A stretch of 64,000 nucleotides of DNA from assembly GCF_002934545.1 (NCBI RefSeq), contig NZ_PTJA01000014.1, positions 116,760 through 180,759 of the forward strand, given 5' to 3'. Below, in pieces: positions 1 to 8,992 of the stretch. Position 1 is the stretch's first letter, and the number at the start of each line of letters is the position of its first letter. This DNA is from Lacrimispora xylanisolvens (lineage in GTDB: Bacteria; Bacillota; Clostridia; Lachnospirales; Lachnospiraceae). Both the position numbers and the translations under genes were made by a program. The notes under the pieces were generated by a model. It was not told where the DNA came from, did no database searches, and saw only the letters and a program-made list of their open reading frames with translations.

Positions 1-2
1 GT

Positions 3-740
3 TCTTCCGGTGAAGTGGCGGCAGGAGCCGACCAGGTATCTGCAGGTGCTCAGGCATTGTCACAGGGAGCTACGGAACAGGCAGGCTCTATAGAGGAACT
101 GGCTGCTACGATTGGTGATATCTCAAAGCAGGTGGAAGGAAATGCAAGAAGTGCCAGGGAGGCCAGTAACAAGGCGAAAGAAATGGCTGAGGAATTAAGC
201 AGCGGAAAAGAACAGATGCTAAGGATGACAAAAGCCATGGATGAGATTTCCCAGACGTCAGGGGAAATCGGTAAAATAATAAAGACAATTGAAGACATCG
301 CTTTCCAGACCAATATTCTGGCACTGAACGCGGCAGTAGAAGCTGCGAGGGCGGGGGAAGCAGGAAAGGGCTTTGCAGTCGTTGCAGATGAAGTGAGAAA
401 TCTGGCCTCAAAAAGTGGGGAAGCATCAAAGAATACATCTTTCCTGATCGAGAATTCCTATCAGTCTGTTCAAAATGGAGCACTGATTGCAGCAGAAACA
501 AAAGAATCCTTAGACCGGATCGCTGCTTCTTCTGAAAGAACCGTATCTTTGATCAATGAAATTTCCAATTCATCAGCAGAGCAGGCTGTTTCCATTGGGC
601 AGGTAAATCAGGGGATTGATCAGATTTCCAGTGTGGTTCAGACAAACTCCGCAACAGCCGAAGAGAGTGCAGCAACCAGTGAGGAACTTTCCGGTCAGGC
701 ACAGATTTTAAAGAACTTAATCGATCGGTTTCGACTTTAA
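3..740 (+). CDS. Methyl-accepting chemotaxis protein, C-terminal part (5' end outside window)
   Basis: The frame is open from the first bases, so the gene begins upstream and only 245 C-terminal residues are visible. They form the cytoplasmic signalling domain of a chemoreceptor. The hairpin tip that binds CheA and CheW is clear around residues 95-125 of the visible part ([20 protein letters not shown], then [13 protein letters not shown]). It is flanked by long heptad-rich helices with Gln/Glu/Ala/Ser patches of the kind used as methylation sites. It ends in DRFRL with no CheR-docking pentapeptide. The sensory domain and membrane segments cannot be judged because they lie outside the window. 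Confidence 0.93.
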   Translation, partial: SSGEVAAGADQVSAGAQALSQGATEQAGSIEELAATIGDISKQVEGNARSAREASNKAKEMAEELSSGKEQMLRMTKAMDEISQTSGEIGKIIKTIEDIAFQTNILALNAAVEAARAGEAGKGFAVVADEVRNLASKSGEASKNTSFLIENSYQSVQNGALIAAETKESLDRIAASSERTVSLINEISNSSAEQAVSIGQVNQGIDQISSVVQTNSATAEESAATSEELSGQAQILKNLIDRFRL

Positions 741-834
741 TCGACTTTATTAAAATAGCGTTAAGATTCCATCCATTCTCTATCTTTTTATAGGATATAT
801 TACTAAAATAGAAGGGTAGAAGGAGGGATAAATT

Positions 835-978
835 ATGGGGTTTATGATTGTTTTGCTTATGGCGGTATATGCTGTGATCGGTGGACTGACAACGCTTTAT
901 CTGTTTTTCAGCTTCCCGGCAGTGATCATTTGGAAATTTTACAGAAAACTGAAATATGGAATTTCTGTCTTTAACTGA
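835..978 (+). CDS. Small single-pass membrane protein (47 aa), unknown function
   Basis: An ATG frame of 47 codons has a strong AGGAGGGA ribosome site 7 bases upstream (821-828). The product begins MGFMIVLLMAVYAVIGG and has one long hydrophobic segment (about residues 2-33), followed by a basic tail (WKFYRKLKYG). It therefore probably inserts in the membrane with its C-terminus inside. It lies 94 bases after the chemoreceptor gene and directly before a strong terminator, so it is the last gene of that transcript or a monocistron. I do not recognise a family. Its reality rests on the ribosome site and the coherent membrane topology. Confidence 0.6.
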   Translation: MGFMIVLLMAVYAVIGGLTTLYLFFSFPAVIIWKFYRKLKYGISVFN

Positions 979-990
979 ACATGCAAGGAA

Positions 991-1043
991 AAGAAACAGG
1001 CACCAGATCATCCTGATATCAGGAACTCTGGTGCCTGTTTCTT
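991..1043. terminator. Bidirectional intrinsic terminator
   Basis: A perfect 17-base inverted repeat (991-1007 with 1027-1043, core AACAGGCACCAGA) encloses a second palindrome, TCCTGATATCAGGA. A-rich and T-rich flanks let it serve both the plus-strand small ORF and the minus-strand subtilase gene that ends at 1049. Confidence 0.85.
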
Positions 1044-1048
1044 AAAAA

Positions 1049-2722
1049 TCAGATGTTGGTAAGCCGTTCAAATAAATTATTTACATTGATTCGTCCGTAC
1101 CCCCATACATTGTTAGGATAAACTTCTGAGGGGCTTCTTACGGCACCCCTTATAATTAACCGGTTGACGTCATATCCGGTCAGAGAAGTATAGTTGCCTC
1201 TTGGAATTCCCCATTCAAGCACCATGGCAATAATTCCTGCTGCATGGGCACAGGCGGCTCCGGTGCCGGTTGCAGTCCCGTACTGGTTGCCGGGAGCAGC
1301 ACAGGGGATCTGGTAGCCGGGTGCTGCAATATCCGGCTTAACCAGACCGCTTCTGGTATAACCCCTGCTGGATTCAGGAAGAATGCCATCGTTAAACTGA
1401 TTATAAGCTGTTACGGTCAGCTGGTTGGCACCATTGCCCGGAGATGTAATGGTAGTATCCGGATTCGGTGCTAAAAAATAGGTGCTGTCAGATATGATTG
1501 ATCCACTTGGGAGCCAGCAATGAAACGAAAAGGATTCATTTTCAAGACTCTGAGCCCGTAAAGACCATACTCCGGGCTGAGGATTTAAAAAACGGATTAA
1601 AATAAGCTGATCTCCGGTTTCCTCTTCAAAAATAATATTATTCACCCAGACCACACTCTGGGTAAAAATAAAATTAAATTTCCGGCAGTCTGAGATGGAA
1701 GGATAAATCCTCTGGGTGGATTCCCTGTTTGGAGTAGATATATCAATGGAGATTCGTTCTGGTGCGTATGGCCAGATTTCCATCCAGAATTCTTTGTCAT
1801 TTTCTCCAATTCTCAATTCGAAATCATTATAAAAAGGCACAGCAGATGTACTGTTAAAATAATGCCTTTGTGTATTTCCTTGATTTCCGGCGGAGGTACA
1901 CACGCCAATTCCAGGAAGCTGTACCAGATAGGTTAAATAGCTGCTTAATGTCCCTTTGCCATCATGGCTGCCCTGGCTTGTGCCAAGTGAAATACAGATA
2001 ACAAGGGGAAGACTCAGTTTCTGAGCAGTCAAAAAGAGATATCTGATCCCCAGCAAAATGTCTGATTCCTGGAAGCAGTAGGTATCTTTTGGTATGGTAA
2101 ATACATTTTTTAAGTTTTCTTTCGCATCTTTCAGTTTTACTATTACAATCTGGGAATTGGGAACCACTCCGGCAAAGACCTCATCAGCACTGACGCTGCC
2201 GGCTGCAATGCTTGCCATAGCAGTTCCATGTCCGTTGGTATCAGTAGATGGAACAATGGAAAGAGGATCTTCTGAGGTTAAGGCCAGATTGATGGCCTCT
2301 CGGTTATATTCACTGCCAAAGGTAAATCCTTCCGGAATAATCCCGGTCTGCACCGTCTGATCCCATATAGAAACAATGCGTGTGGTTCCGTCGTTATTGC
2401 GAAATGCGTTATGCTGGTAGTCAATGCCTGTATCCACAAAGCCCATTAGAACGCCCTGACCGGTCAGATTTAAAAATGGATTTCTCTGAACCGTGCCAAT
2501 ACCCGATTTTTCTATACTGATGGTGGATTCAAGCGTATAAAGTGAGGGAAAGACGTTATAGGGGTGTGTTCCTAAATCACAGGGATCCGTTCCAGTTGTG
2601 GGAATATGAAGCAGTGAGCTTCGCTCTGTGAGTGGTGTGATATTGTCTCCCGTATCATAGGAGGGGACCGAAATATTATTAATGATTAAGTCGTAATAAT
2701 TATTATCCAGTATTTTATTCAA
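1049..2722 (-). CDS. Csp-like S8 family subtilase, catalytic Ser replaced by Gly (copy 1 of 4)
   Basis: This 557-residue protein has the layout of clostridial Csp germination proteases: an N-terminal prodomain-like region (about 1-88), a subtilase core, a beta-rich insertion (about 300-410, jellyroll position) and the C-terminal part of the core. Asp97 (VDTGID), His165 (NGHGTA) and the oxyanion Asn280 (SAGN) are present. The GTSMAAPH-type motif reads GTGAACAH, so residue 488 is Gly instead of the nucleophilic Ser. The start is TTG at 2720-2722, behind a GAGGAGG ribosome site. No signal peptide is seen, as expected for a protein packed in the spore. Known Csp proteins activate or regulate the cortex hydrolase SleC; a pseudoprotease role like CspC is an inference. 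Confidence 0.88.
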   Translation of the reverse strand: MNKILDNNYYDLIINNISVPSYDTGDNITPLTERSSLLHIPTTGTDPCDLGTHPYNVFPSLYTLESTISIEKSGIGTVQRNPFLNLTGQGVLMGFVDTGIDYQHNAFRNNDGTTRIVSIWDQTVQTGIIPEGFTFGSEYNREAINLALTSEDPLSIVPSTDTNGHGTAMASIAAGSVSADEVFAGVVPNSQIVIVKLKDAKENLKNVFTIPKDTYCFQESDILLGIRYLFLTAQKLSLPLVICISLGTSQGSHDGKGTLSSYLTYLVQLPGIGVCTSAGNQGNTQRHYFNSTSAVPFYNDFELRIGENDKEFWMEIWPYAPERISIDISTPNRESTQRIYPSISDCRKFNFIFTQSVVWVNNIIFEEETGDQLILIRFLNPQPGVWSLRAQSLENESFSFHCWLPSGSIISDSTYFLAPNPDTTITSPGNGANQLTVTAYNQFNDGILPESSRGYTRSGLVKPDIAAPGYQIPCAAPGNQYGTATGTGAACAHAAGIIAMVLEWGIPRGNYTSLTGYDVNRLIIRGAVRSPSEVYPNNVWGYGRINVNNLFERLTNI

Positions 2723-2782
2723 AATCAGGCCTCCTCACTGCACCAATATTAAGAATTAAAACACCCGTTCAAGACAACCGGA

Positions 2783-4453
2783 TCAGATATTGGTCAGCCT
2801 TCGAAACAGGTTATTTACATCAAGCCGGCCATATCCCCAGATGTTGTTTGGGTAGATGATAGAGCTGTCACGTGCAGCTCCCCGGATCAACAACCGGTTC
2901 ACGTCATTTCCGGTCATGGATGTGTAATTCCCCCTTGGTATTCCCCATTCCAGTATCATGGCGATGGCTCCCGCTGTATGTGCAGCGGCGGCACCAGTTC
3001 CAGTCATGGTTCCATAGAGATTTCGCGGAATCGCACATGGTATCTGATATCCGGGAGCGGCAATGTCTGGCTTTATCAGCCCGTTTCTTGTATAACCTCT
3101 GCTGGATTCAATGAGAATACTGTCATTAAACTGATTATAGGCAGTAACGGTCAGCTGACTGATTCCATCTCCGGGAGAGGTAATGGTAGTATCCGGATTC
3201 GGATTTAAAAAAAATGTGTCATTTGTAATAATATCACCGGAAGGAAGCCAGGAATGAAATGAAATGGGCTCATTTTCCATGCTTTGTACCCGGATATTCC
3301 AGACTCCCGCAAGGGGATTTTGAAAACGCAGGAGAATCAGCTGATCGCCGGATTCTTCTTCAAATATAAAGTTATTTACCCATACGGTACTTCCTGTAAA
3401 AATAAAATCAAATTTTCTGCAGGAACCAATGGTTGGGTAAATGGGCTGAGTGGATTCTCTGTTTGGGGTGGAAACATCAATGGAAACACGGCCCAGTGCA
3501 TAAGGCCAGATTTCCATAAAAAACAAGGAATCATTTTCTCCTATTCTTAATTCAAAGTTATTATAATAAGGCGGTGCTGTGGTACTGTTAAAATAATGAC
3601 GTCTGTCATTGCCTTCATTTCCTGCTGAAACAGATATTCCGATTCCCGGCAGTCTGGAAAGATAATTTAAATAGTTGCTAAGTGCATCTGTGCCGTCATG
3701 ACCTCCCTGGCTGCTGCCAAGGGCAATGCAGATAACTAACGGGCGGCTGGCATTCTGTGCATATGTTTCCAGATACCGGACACCCAGCATAATGTCAGAT
3801 TCCTGGTAGCACAATACGTCCGGCTTTACAAAGTTCATACTCCTTAAATTCTGTTTGGGATCTTTCAGTTTTACAACGACCAGTTCCGCTTCCGGTACCA
3901 CACCGGTAAAGGAATTCGCCGGATTATATCTGCCTGCGATGATGCTTGCAACAGAAGTTCCATGCCCTACAGTATCGACGGAAGGTACAATCGATAAGGG
4001 TTCATCTGATCTCAAAGCTATATTAATGGATTCTCTGTTATATTCTGTCCCATATGTAAATCCCACCGGCGGATTGTTGCTTTGAATGGATTGATCCCAG
4101 ATCGAAAGAATTCTGGAAGTGTTATCATTGTATAGAAACGCTTCATGTCTGTAATCGATCCCTGTATCAATCACTCCCACAATAATTCCCCGCCCTGTGA
4201 GATTTAAAAAAGGATTTCTCTGTACAGGACCAATTCCCGATTTTTCTATGCTGATGGTGGAGTTGAGCGTATAAAGTGTGGGAAATGTATGATATGGATA
4301 TTCTCCAAGCAGGCATGGAGTTGAACCGGCTGCCGGAATATGGAGCAGGGAATGTCTGAAATTAATCATGGTTATATTATCTGAGTTATAATTGGGAATT
4401 GAAACATTGTTAATGATCAGATCATAATAATCGTTATCCAGAATCTTTTCCAA
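2783..4453 (-). CDS. Csp-like S8 family subtilase, catalytic Ser replaced by Gly (copy 2 of 4)
   Basis: A 556-residue paralogue of the neighbouring gene, 60 bases upstream of it on the same strand. Asp96 (VIDTGID), His164 (VGHGTS) and the oxyanion Asn (SAGNEGN) are intact. The serine motif reads TGTGAAAAHTAG, so Gly487 replaces the nucleophile. The beta-rich insertion (FELRIGEND to SFHSWLPSG, about 300-400) and the LEWGIPRGN segment after the serine motif match the other copies. The start is TTG at 4451-4453 with a GGAGGACT ribosome site. Retention of the fold with loss of one catalytic residue suggests a binding or regulatory role rather than decay. Confidence 0.88.
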   Translation of the reverse strand: MEKILDNDYYDLIINNVSIPNYNSDNITMINFRHSLLHIPAAGSTPCLLGEYPYHTFPTLYTLNSTISIEKSGIGPVQRNPFLNLTGRGIIVGVIDTGIDYRHEAFLYNDNTSRILSIWDQSIQSNNPPVGFTYGTEYNRESINIALRSDEPLSIVPSVDTVGHGTSVASIIAGRYNPANSFTGVVPEAELVVVKLKDPKQNLRSMNFVKPDVLCYQESDIMLGVRYLETYAQNASRPLVICIALGSSQGGHDGTDALSNYLNYLSRLPGIGISVSAGNEGNDRRHYFNSTTAPPYYNNFELRIGENDSLFFMEIWPYALGRVSIDVSTPNRESTQPIYPTIGSCRKFDFIFTGSTVWVNNFIFEEESGDQLILLRFQNPLAGVWNIRVQSMENEPISFHSWLPSGDIITNDTFFLNPNPDTTITSPGDGISQLTVTAYNQFNDSILIESSRGYTRNGLIKPDIAAPGYQIPCAIPRNLYGTMTGTGAAAAHTAGAIAMILEWGIPRGNYTSMTGNDVNRLLIRGAARDSSIIYPNNIWGYGRLDVNNLFRRLTNI

Positions 4454-4489
4454 AAGACAGTCCTCCGGTCCATTTTTCCATATTTGCCG

Positions 4490-6163
4490 TTACAGATTTG
4501 TAAGCTGCTGAAAAACTTTATTTACGTCAAGCTGGCCATACCCCCAAAGGTTATTTGGATATGTGTTAGCTGTCCCGTGCCTGGCGGCTCTCATGAACAT
4601 TCGGTTAATATCATATCCGGTTAAAGTCGGGAGATTTTTTCTGACGATTCCCCATTCAAAAATCATGGCTGCAGCACCGGCAGCATGTGCAGCAGCAGTA
4701 CCAGTCCCCGTCGCGCTGCCGTATGAATTCCCTGAAACAGCGCAGGGAAGCAAAAAACCGGGAGCGGAAATGTCTGGTTTGATCATACCCGCCGTTGTAT
4801 AACCCCTGCTGGCATCTGTAAGGACGCTGTCATTAAATTGATTGTAAGCAGTAACTGTTAACTGATGAGTCCCATTTCCGGGAGAGGTTATGGTCACAGA
4901 GGAATCTGGATTTAAAAAGTAAGTTTCATCGGACAGGAAATTCCCGTTGGGAAGCCAGCAGTGAAAGGAAAAAGGTTCTTCCTTCATTGACTGCACCCGC
5001 AGATACCACACTCCGGGCATAGGATCCTTAAATCGCATTACGATTACCTGATTCCCTGTTTCATCATCAAAAAGAATATTATTCACCCAAATGATGCTTT
5101 GTGCAAAAATAAAATTAAATTTTCTGCATTCGTTCAGGGTAGGATAAATTCTCTGTGTGGATTCTCTGCTGGGTGTTGAAATATCAATGGATATCCGGCT
5201 TGTTGCATAAGGCCAGAGAACCATACAAAATTCTTTGTCCTTTTCGCTGATTTTCAGCTCAAAATCATGATACCAGGGGATCTGGCTTGTAATATTAAGA
5301 TAATGTCTGGCGTTGTTTCCTTCATTTCCAGCGGAAGCAACAAAACAGATTCCCGGATCTTGTGTTTTAGCGGTCATGAAACTGCTGATTGCCCCGTTGC
5401 CGTCATGACCACCCAGGCTGCTTCCCAGGCAGATACATATTACTATGGGTCTTGCCGCTTTCTGGGCAACTGACAGCAGGTAACGGAGCCCCAGATAAAT
5501 ATCTGATTCCTGAAAACAGTAGGTATCTTCAGGAACAAAGAAAATATTTTTCAGATTATTTTTGGCATTCTTTAGTTTTACTATCACAAGCTCTGATAAT
5601 GGAGCGACTCCTGAGAAAGAGAGGTCTGCTGAGGGCGATCCGGCAGCTATGCTGGCAATGGCGGTTCCATGACCGTTGTTGTCTGTGGAAGGAACCACAG
5701 ACAGCGGCTGGGAGGATAATAAAGCTTCATTTAGCTGTTCTTTGCTGTATTCGGTTCCAAAGGTAAAACTATCTGGAGGAGTTCCTTCCTGTATTGTCTG
5801 ATCCCAGATGGAATAGATCCGGCTGGTACCGTCCGGATTTTGAAATGCCGGGTGTGTGTAATCAATTCCGGTATCAACTACGCCGATCAGTACTCCTTTT
5901 CCCATGAGACCCAGATATGAGTTTTGCTGAACAGAACCGATGCCTGATTTATCAAGGCTTACCTCAGATTCCAATGCATATAAGGTAGGAAAGCTGTTAT
6001 AGGGGTATGTTCCCAGATCACAGGGATCCGGGGACGTAATTGGTATATGAAGCAGAGAGTAGCGGTCGCTCAGCGGGGTTATATTATCGCCCGTGCCGTA
6101 CCCCGATATTATGGTATTGCCCATAATAAGGTCGTAATAGTTATTGTCCAGAATTTTATTCAA
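4490..6163 (-). CDS. Csp-like S8 family subtilase, catalytic Ser replaced by Gly (copy 3 of 4)
   Basis: The third 557-residue paralogue, only 36 bases upstream of copy 2, so probably co-transcribed with it. Asp97 (VVDTGID), His165 (NGHGTA) and Asn280 (SAGNEGN) are kept. The nucleophile motif reads ATGTGTAAAHAAG with Gly at 488. It is the most diverged in the region after the prodomain (GLMGKGVLIG) and in the C-terminal helix (FEWGIVRKN). TTG start at 6161-6163 behind an AGGAGGAC ribosome site. Function by analogy only: Csp family members act in spore germination. Confidence 0.88.
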   Translation of the reverse strand: MNKILDNNYYDLIMGNTIISGYGTGDNITPLSDRYSLLHIPITSPDPCDLGTYPYNSFPTLYALESEVSLDKSGIGSVQQNSYLGLMGKGVLIGVVDTGIDYTHPAFQNPDGTSRIYSIWDQTIQEGTPPDSFTFGTEYSKEQLNEALLSSQPLSVVPSTDNNGHGTAIASIAAGSPSADLSFSGVAPLSELVIVKLKNAKNNLKNIFFVPEDTYCFQESDIYLGLRYLLSVAQKAARPIVICICLGSSLGGHDGNGAISSFMTAKTQDPGICFVASAGNEGNNARHYLNITSQIPWYHDFELKISEKDKEFCMVLWPYATSRISIDISTPSRESTQRIYPTLNECRKFNFIFAQSIIWVNNILFDDETGNQVIVMRFKDPMPGVWYLRVQSMKEEPFSFHCWLPNGNFLSDETYFLNPDSSVTITSPGNGTHQLTVTAYNQFNDSVLTDASRGYTTAGMIKPDISAPGFLLPCAVSGNSYGSATGTGTAAAHAAGAAAMIFEWGIVRKNLPTLTGYDINRMFMRAARHGTANTYPNNLWGYGQLDVNKVFQQLTNL

Positions 6164-6264
6164 TAAAAGTCCTCCTGTCTTATACTGAGGGCATATATGA
6201 TAAGTTTATGCAGCAGGAATTCTAATATGAAAGGAGGGGGGAGAATGGAAAAATGTTACATCCA

Positions 6265-7938
6265 TTAAATATTGGTAAGTCGTTGAAACAGTTCATTCAC
6301 ATCTAACATTCCATAACCCCAGATATTATTGGGATATATAATAGAAGATTGCCGTCGTGCTCCACGGGTAATCAGACTGTTAATCACATTACCTGACAGA
6401 GTGGTATAGTTGCCTCTGGGAATACCCCACTCTAAAATCATTGCAATAGCACCGGTGGCATGGGCGGTTGCAGCGCCTGTGCCGGTTAAGGTCCCAAATC
6501 GGTTTCCAGGAAGTGCACAGGGGATCTGGTGCCCTGGAGCGCTGATATCCGGTTTCACGAAATTATTTCTGGAATAACCTCTGCTGGCCTCTGTTAAAAT
6601 GCTGTCATTAAACTGATTATAAGCGGTGACTGTCAGCTGGTGAGATCCATTTCCAGGGGAGTTAATGGTTGTGCCGGGATTGGAATTTAAAAAGAACGTA
6701 TCATCGCTGATCAGGCTGCCTGCTGGAAGCCAGGAATGAAAAGCAAGCGGTTCTTTTTCCATACTTTGCACGTTAAAACTCCAGATGCCTGGCATGGCGT
6801 TTTGAAAACGCAGCAGAATCAGCTGGTCCCCGCTTTCCTCCTCAAAGCTCATATTATTAACCCATAAGACAGATGGGGTGAAAACAAACTTAAATCTTCT
6901 GCATTCCCCCAGTCCAGGACGTATGAGCTTAGTCGATTCCCGGTTGGGCGTGTTAATATCAATGGAAAGTCTGCCGAGAGCGGATGGCCATATCTCCATG
7001 GAAAACATGCTGTCTTTTTCCCCGATTCTCAATTCAAACCGATTGGTAAATGGTTCCTGCTGTGTAGAATTATAATAATGCCTTCGGACATTTCCCTGAT
7101 TTCCGGCTGAAACAGCAATTCCATAACCGGGGAGCCGCACCAGATAATTCAAATAATTGCTCAAAGCCCCATTGCCATCATGGGCTCCCTGACTGCTTCC
7201 CATGGCAATACAGATGGCAAGAGGGCGGTTGGCTTTCTGCGCGATGGAAAGAAGATAAGTGATGCCCATCATCAGGTCAGTCTCCTGATAGCAGGAAATG
7301 CCATCTGGAACAAAAAACAAATCCTTTAAATTTTTCTTCGCTTCCTTCAGCTTGACAACTACCAATTCGGCGAATGGAACAATTCCGGAAAAAAACTGTT
7401 CTTCTTCCGGTGCTCCGGCAATGATACTGGCGATTGCAGTCCCATGCCCATCTGCGTCATTGGAAGGAACAATGGATAACGGATTGTCAGAAGCCAGAGC
7501 CAAATTGATCAAGTCCCTTGAATATTCAGTCCCATATGTAAAATGTTCCGGTGGTGTTCCATCCTGAACAGACTGATCCCATAAAGACAGAATTCTTGAA
7601 GTGCCGTCATTAAAAAGAAATGTATGGTGCTGGTAATCAATTCCTGTGTCTATAACACCAACGATAATTCCCCGCCCATTGAGATTTAAATATGGGTTAC
7701 GCTGTACGGCTCCCATTCCGGATTTTTCATGGCTTACGGTGGAGGTAGGAGTATAAAGGGATGGAAAGTTGTAATAAGGATATTTACCCAGATTACATGG
7801 ATCAGCGTTTCCTACAGGGACATTCAGCAGAGAATGTCTGATATTTAAAGGTGTGATATTATCCCCTTCGTCATACAGAGGCACAGAGACGTTATTAATA
7901 ATGAGATCATAGTAATTATTGTCCAGTATTTTTTTCAA
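6265..7938 (-). CDS. Csp-like S8 family subtilase, catalytic Ser replaced by Gly (copy 4 of 4, promoter-proximal)
   Basis: The first gene in transcription order of the four-gene array, 557 residues. Asp97 (VIDTGID), His165 (DGHGTA) and the SAGNQGN oxyanion segment are intact. The serine motif reads LTGTGAATAHATG with Gly at 488. It shares the N-terminal signature KILDNNYYDLI with the other copies. The start is TTG at 7936-7938, 8 bases after GGGAGG. I could not identify a convincing sporulation-type promoter upstream by eye. The long 5' region (7939-8092) is shared with the divergent GNAT gene. Confidence 0.88.
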   Translation of the reverse strand: MKKILDNNYYDLIINNVSVPLYDEGDNITPLNIRHSLLNVPVGNADPCNLGKYPYYNFPSLYTPTSTVSHEKSGMGAVQRNPYLNLNGRGIIVGVIDTGIDYQHHTFLFNDGTSRILSLWDQSVQDGTPPEHFTYGTEYSRDLINLALASDNPLSIVPSNDADGHGTAIASIIAGAPEEEQFFSGIVPFAELVVVKLKEAKKNLKDLFFVPDGISCYQETDLMMGITYLLSIAQKANRPLAICIAMGSSQGAHDGNGALSNYLNYLVRLPGYGIAVSAGNQGNVRRHYYNSTQQEPFTNRFELRIGEKDSMFSMEIWPSALGRLSIDINTPNRESTKLIRPGLGECRRFKFVFTPSVLWVNNMSFEEESGDQLILLRFQNAMPGIWSFNVQSMEKEPLAFHSWLPAGSLISDDTFFLNSNPGTTINSPGNGSHQLTVTAYNQFNDSILTEASRGYSRNNFVKPDISAPGHQIPCALPGNRFGTLTGTGAATAHATGAIAMILEWGIPRGNYTTLSGNVINSLITRGARRQSSIIYPNNIWGYGMLDVNELFQRLTNI

Positions 7939-8092
7939 AAGGGGCCTCCCTTAAAAAAGGTAGGAGCATTTGTTCTATATTATGCTGAAAAAAAGTGAAT
8001 ATGAGAGAGTGGGTTATATGGTGGGAGGAGTTTTGGGGTTTGAAGAGAAATAATTTATCAAGGTTATTTTGATACAGTCTGAGGATTAAATA

Positions 8093-8121
8093 TTGATTAT
8101 TCCGAACTGATATATTATTAT
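8093..8121 (+). promoter_or_regulatory. Sigma-A type promoter for the GNAT gene
   Basis: TTGATT (8093-8098), a 17-base spacer and TATTAT (8116-8121) lie 33 bases before the ATG at 8154. Confidence 0.6.
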
Positions 8122-8153
8122 AATAGGAAATCGTTGAGTAGGAGATAAAAAGA

Positions 8154-8678
8154 ATGGATGAAATCAGATTAATAAAGCCAGCAATGGAATATGCAGACGA
8201 TATCATGAAGTACCGTCAGGAATTTTTAGATTCCGGTGACAGCCTGGATGGCTGCGGTAATTTAAAGCTGTGCTCTTCAGCAGATGAATGGATTAGAACC
8301 ATTGATCTTTTGGAACATGATGAAACCTGCCCCGAAGACAGGGTCACATCTAATACATTTATTGCGGTCAGGACAGCAGATCATAAGATTATTGGAGTTA
8401 TTGATTTCAGACATCACATAAACCATCCTATTTTGAGCGTTTGGGGCGGTCATATTGGATACTCCGTTCGACCTGATGAAAGAAGAAAAGGTTATGCAAA
8501 AGAGATGCTGCGGCAGAATTTAAAAAACTGTAAAGATTATGGTTTAGATAAAGTCTTAATTACCTGCGATTATAATAATGTGGGAAGTGAGAAGACGATT
8601 CTGGCAAACGGAGGGATTTTTGAGAAGGAAGTAGTTGTGGATGGGGACAGGATTAAACGGTACTGGATTCATCTATAA
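8154..8678 (+). CDS. GNAT family N-acetyltransferase
   Basis: A 174-residue single-domain GNAT protein. The acetyl-CoA binding motif A is visible at about residues 100-120 (IGYSVRPDERRKGYAKEML, with the R-x-x-G-x-A pyrophosphate loop). It is followed by a V-x-x-x-x-N segment (ITCDYNNVGSEKTILANGG) typical of the small-molecule acetyltransferases. The substrate cannot be read from sequence. Ribosome site AGGAG lies 9 bases before the ATG. It is transcribed divergently from the subtilase array and closed by its own terminator, so it appears monocistronic. Confidence 0.9.
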   Translation: MDEIRLIKPAMEYADDIMKYRQEFLDSGDSLDGCGNLKLCSSADEWIRTIDLLEHDETCPEDRVTSNTFIAVRTADHKIIGVIDFRHHINHPILSVWGGHIGYSVRPDERRKGYAKEMLRQNLKNCKDYGLDKVLITCDYNNVGSEKTILANGGIFEKEVVVDGDRIKRYWIHL

Positions 8679-8705
8679 ATAATTTATATAATAATAGTAA
8701 TCATA

Positions 8706-8741
8706 AACTGCTAACTATCAGTACTAGTTAGTGGTTTTTTT
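8706..8741 (+). terminator. Intrinsic terminator after the GNAT gene
   Basis: The 12-base arms 8706-8717 and 8725-8736 (AACTGCTAACTA with TAGTTAGTGGTT) pair with two wobble positions and run into a T tract. Confidence 0.75.
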
Positions 8742-8946
8742 ATTCATCGCAACAGGTGGGGTTATCTGTTGAAGGAGTGTTGTTTGTACAAGAATTCGAT
8801 ATTGAACGCCTGACAGCAATTGCGCTTAAAGCATCGCTCAGTAAGAGTATGTCGGCTGCAAACAAAGATAATTCATCGTCGTCTAAGCAATCTGCTATTT
8901 GACAAGCTAATGTAGAAATTAATAATACATCACAACAATAACTCAT
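8740..8946 (-). CDS. Small Cys-containing conserved protein (DUF6774-like)
   Basis: A 68-residue protein starting MSYCCDVLLISTLACQIA, with a predicted amphipathic helix pair (about 8-48, including the acidic DDDEL) and a Ser/Thr/Asn-rich tail ending CCDE. A GAGGTGATAC ribosome site sits directly before the ATG, which supports it as real. The pattern (short N-terminal Cys, ISTLAC, DDELxLLA, A.RS) resembles small Clostridia proteins that I recall as DUF6774. That assignment is from memory and is tentative. The function is unknown. It lies between the spore-type genes on the same strand. Its 3' end runs into the terminator of the convergent GNAT gene. Confidence 0.65.
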   Translation of the reverse strand: MSYCCDVLLISTLACQIADCLDDDELSLFAADILLLSDALSAIAVRRSISNSCTNNTPSTDNPTCCDE

Positions 8947-8992
8947 TGTATCACCTCAGTTATGTATCTATCATTAATACTATTTTATGCTG

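Noticed and set aside
1049..7938. The four subtilase genes as an IS-like or recent direct-repeat expansion
   Set aside because: The copies differ throughout at protein and DNA level, and no terminal repeats or transposase genes are present, so this is old tandem duplication.
7916..8206. A 96-codon minus-strand frame upstream of subtilase copy 4
   Set aside because: It overlaps the real subtilase start and the divergent GNAT promoter, has no ribosome site, and has the biased composition of antisense to AT-rich DNA.
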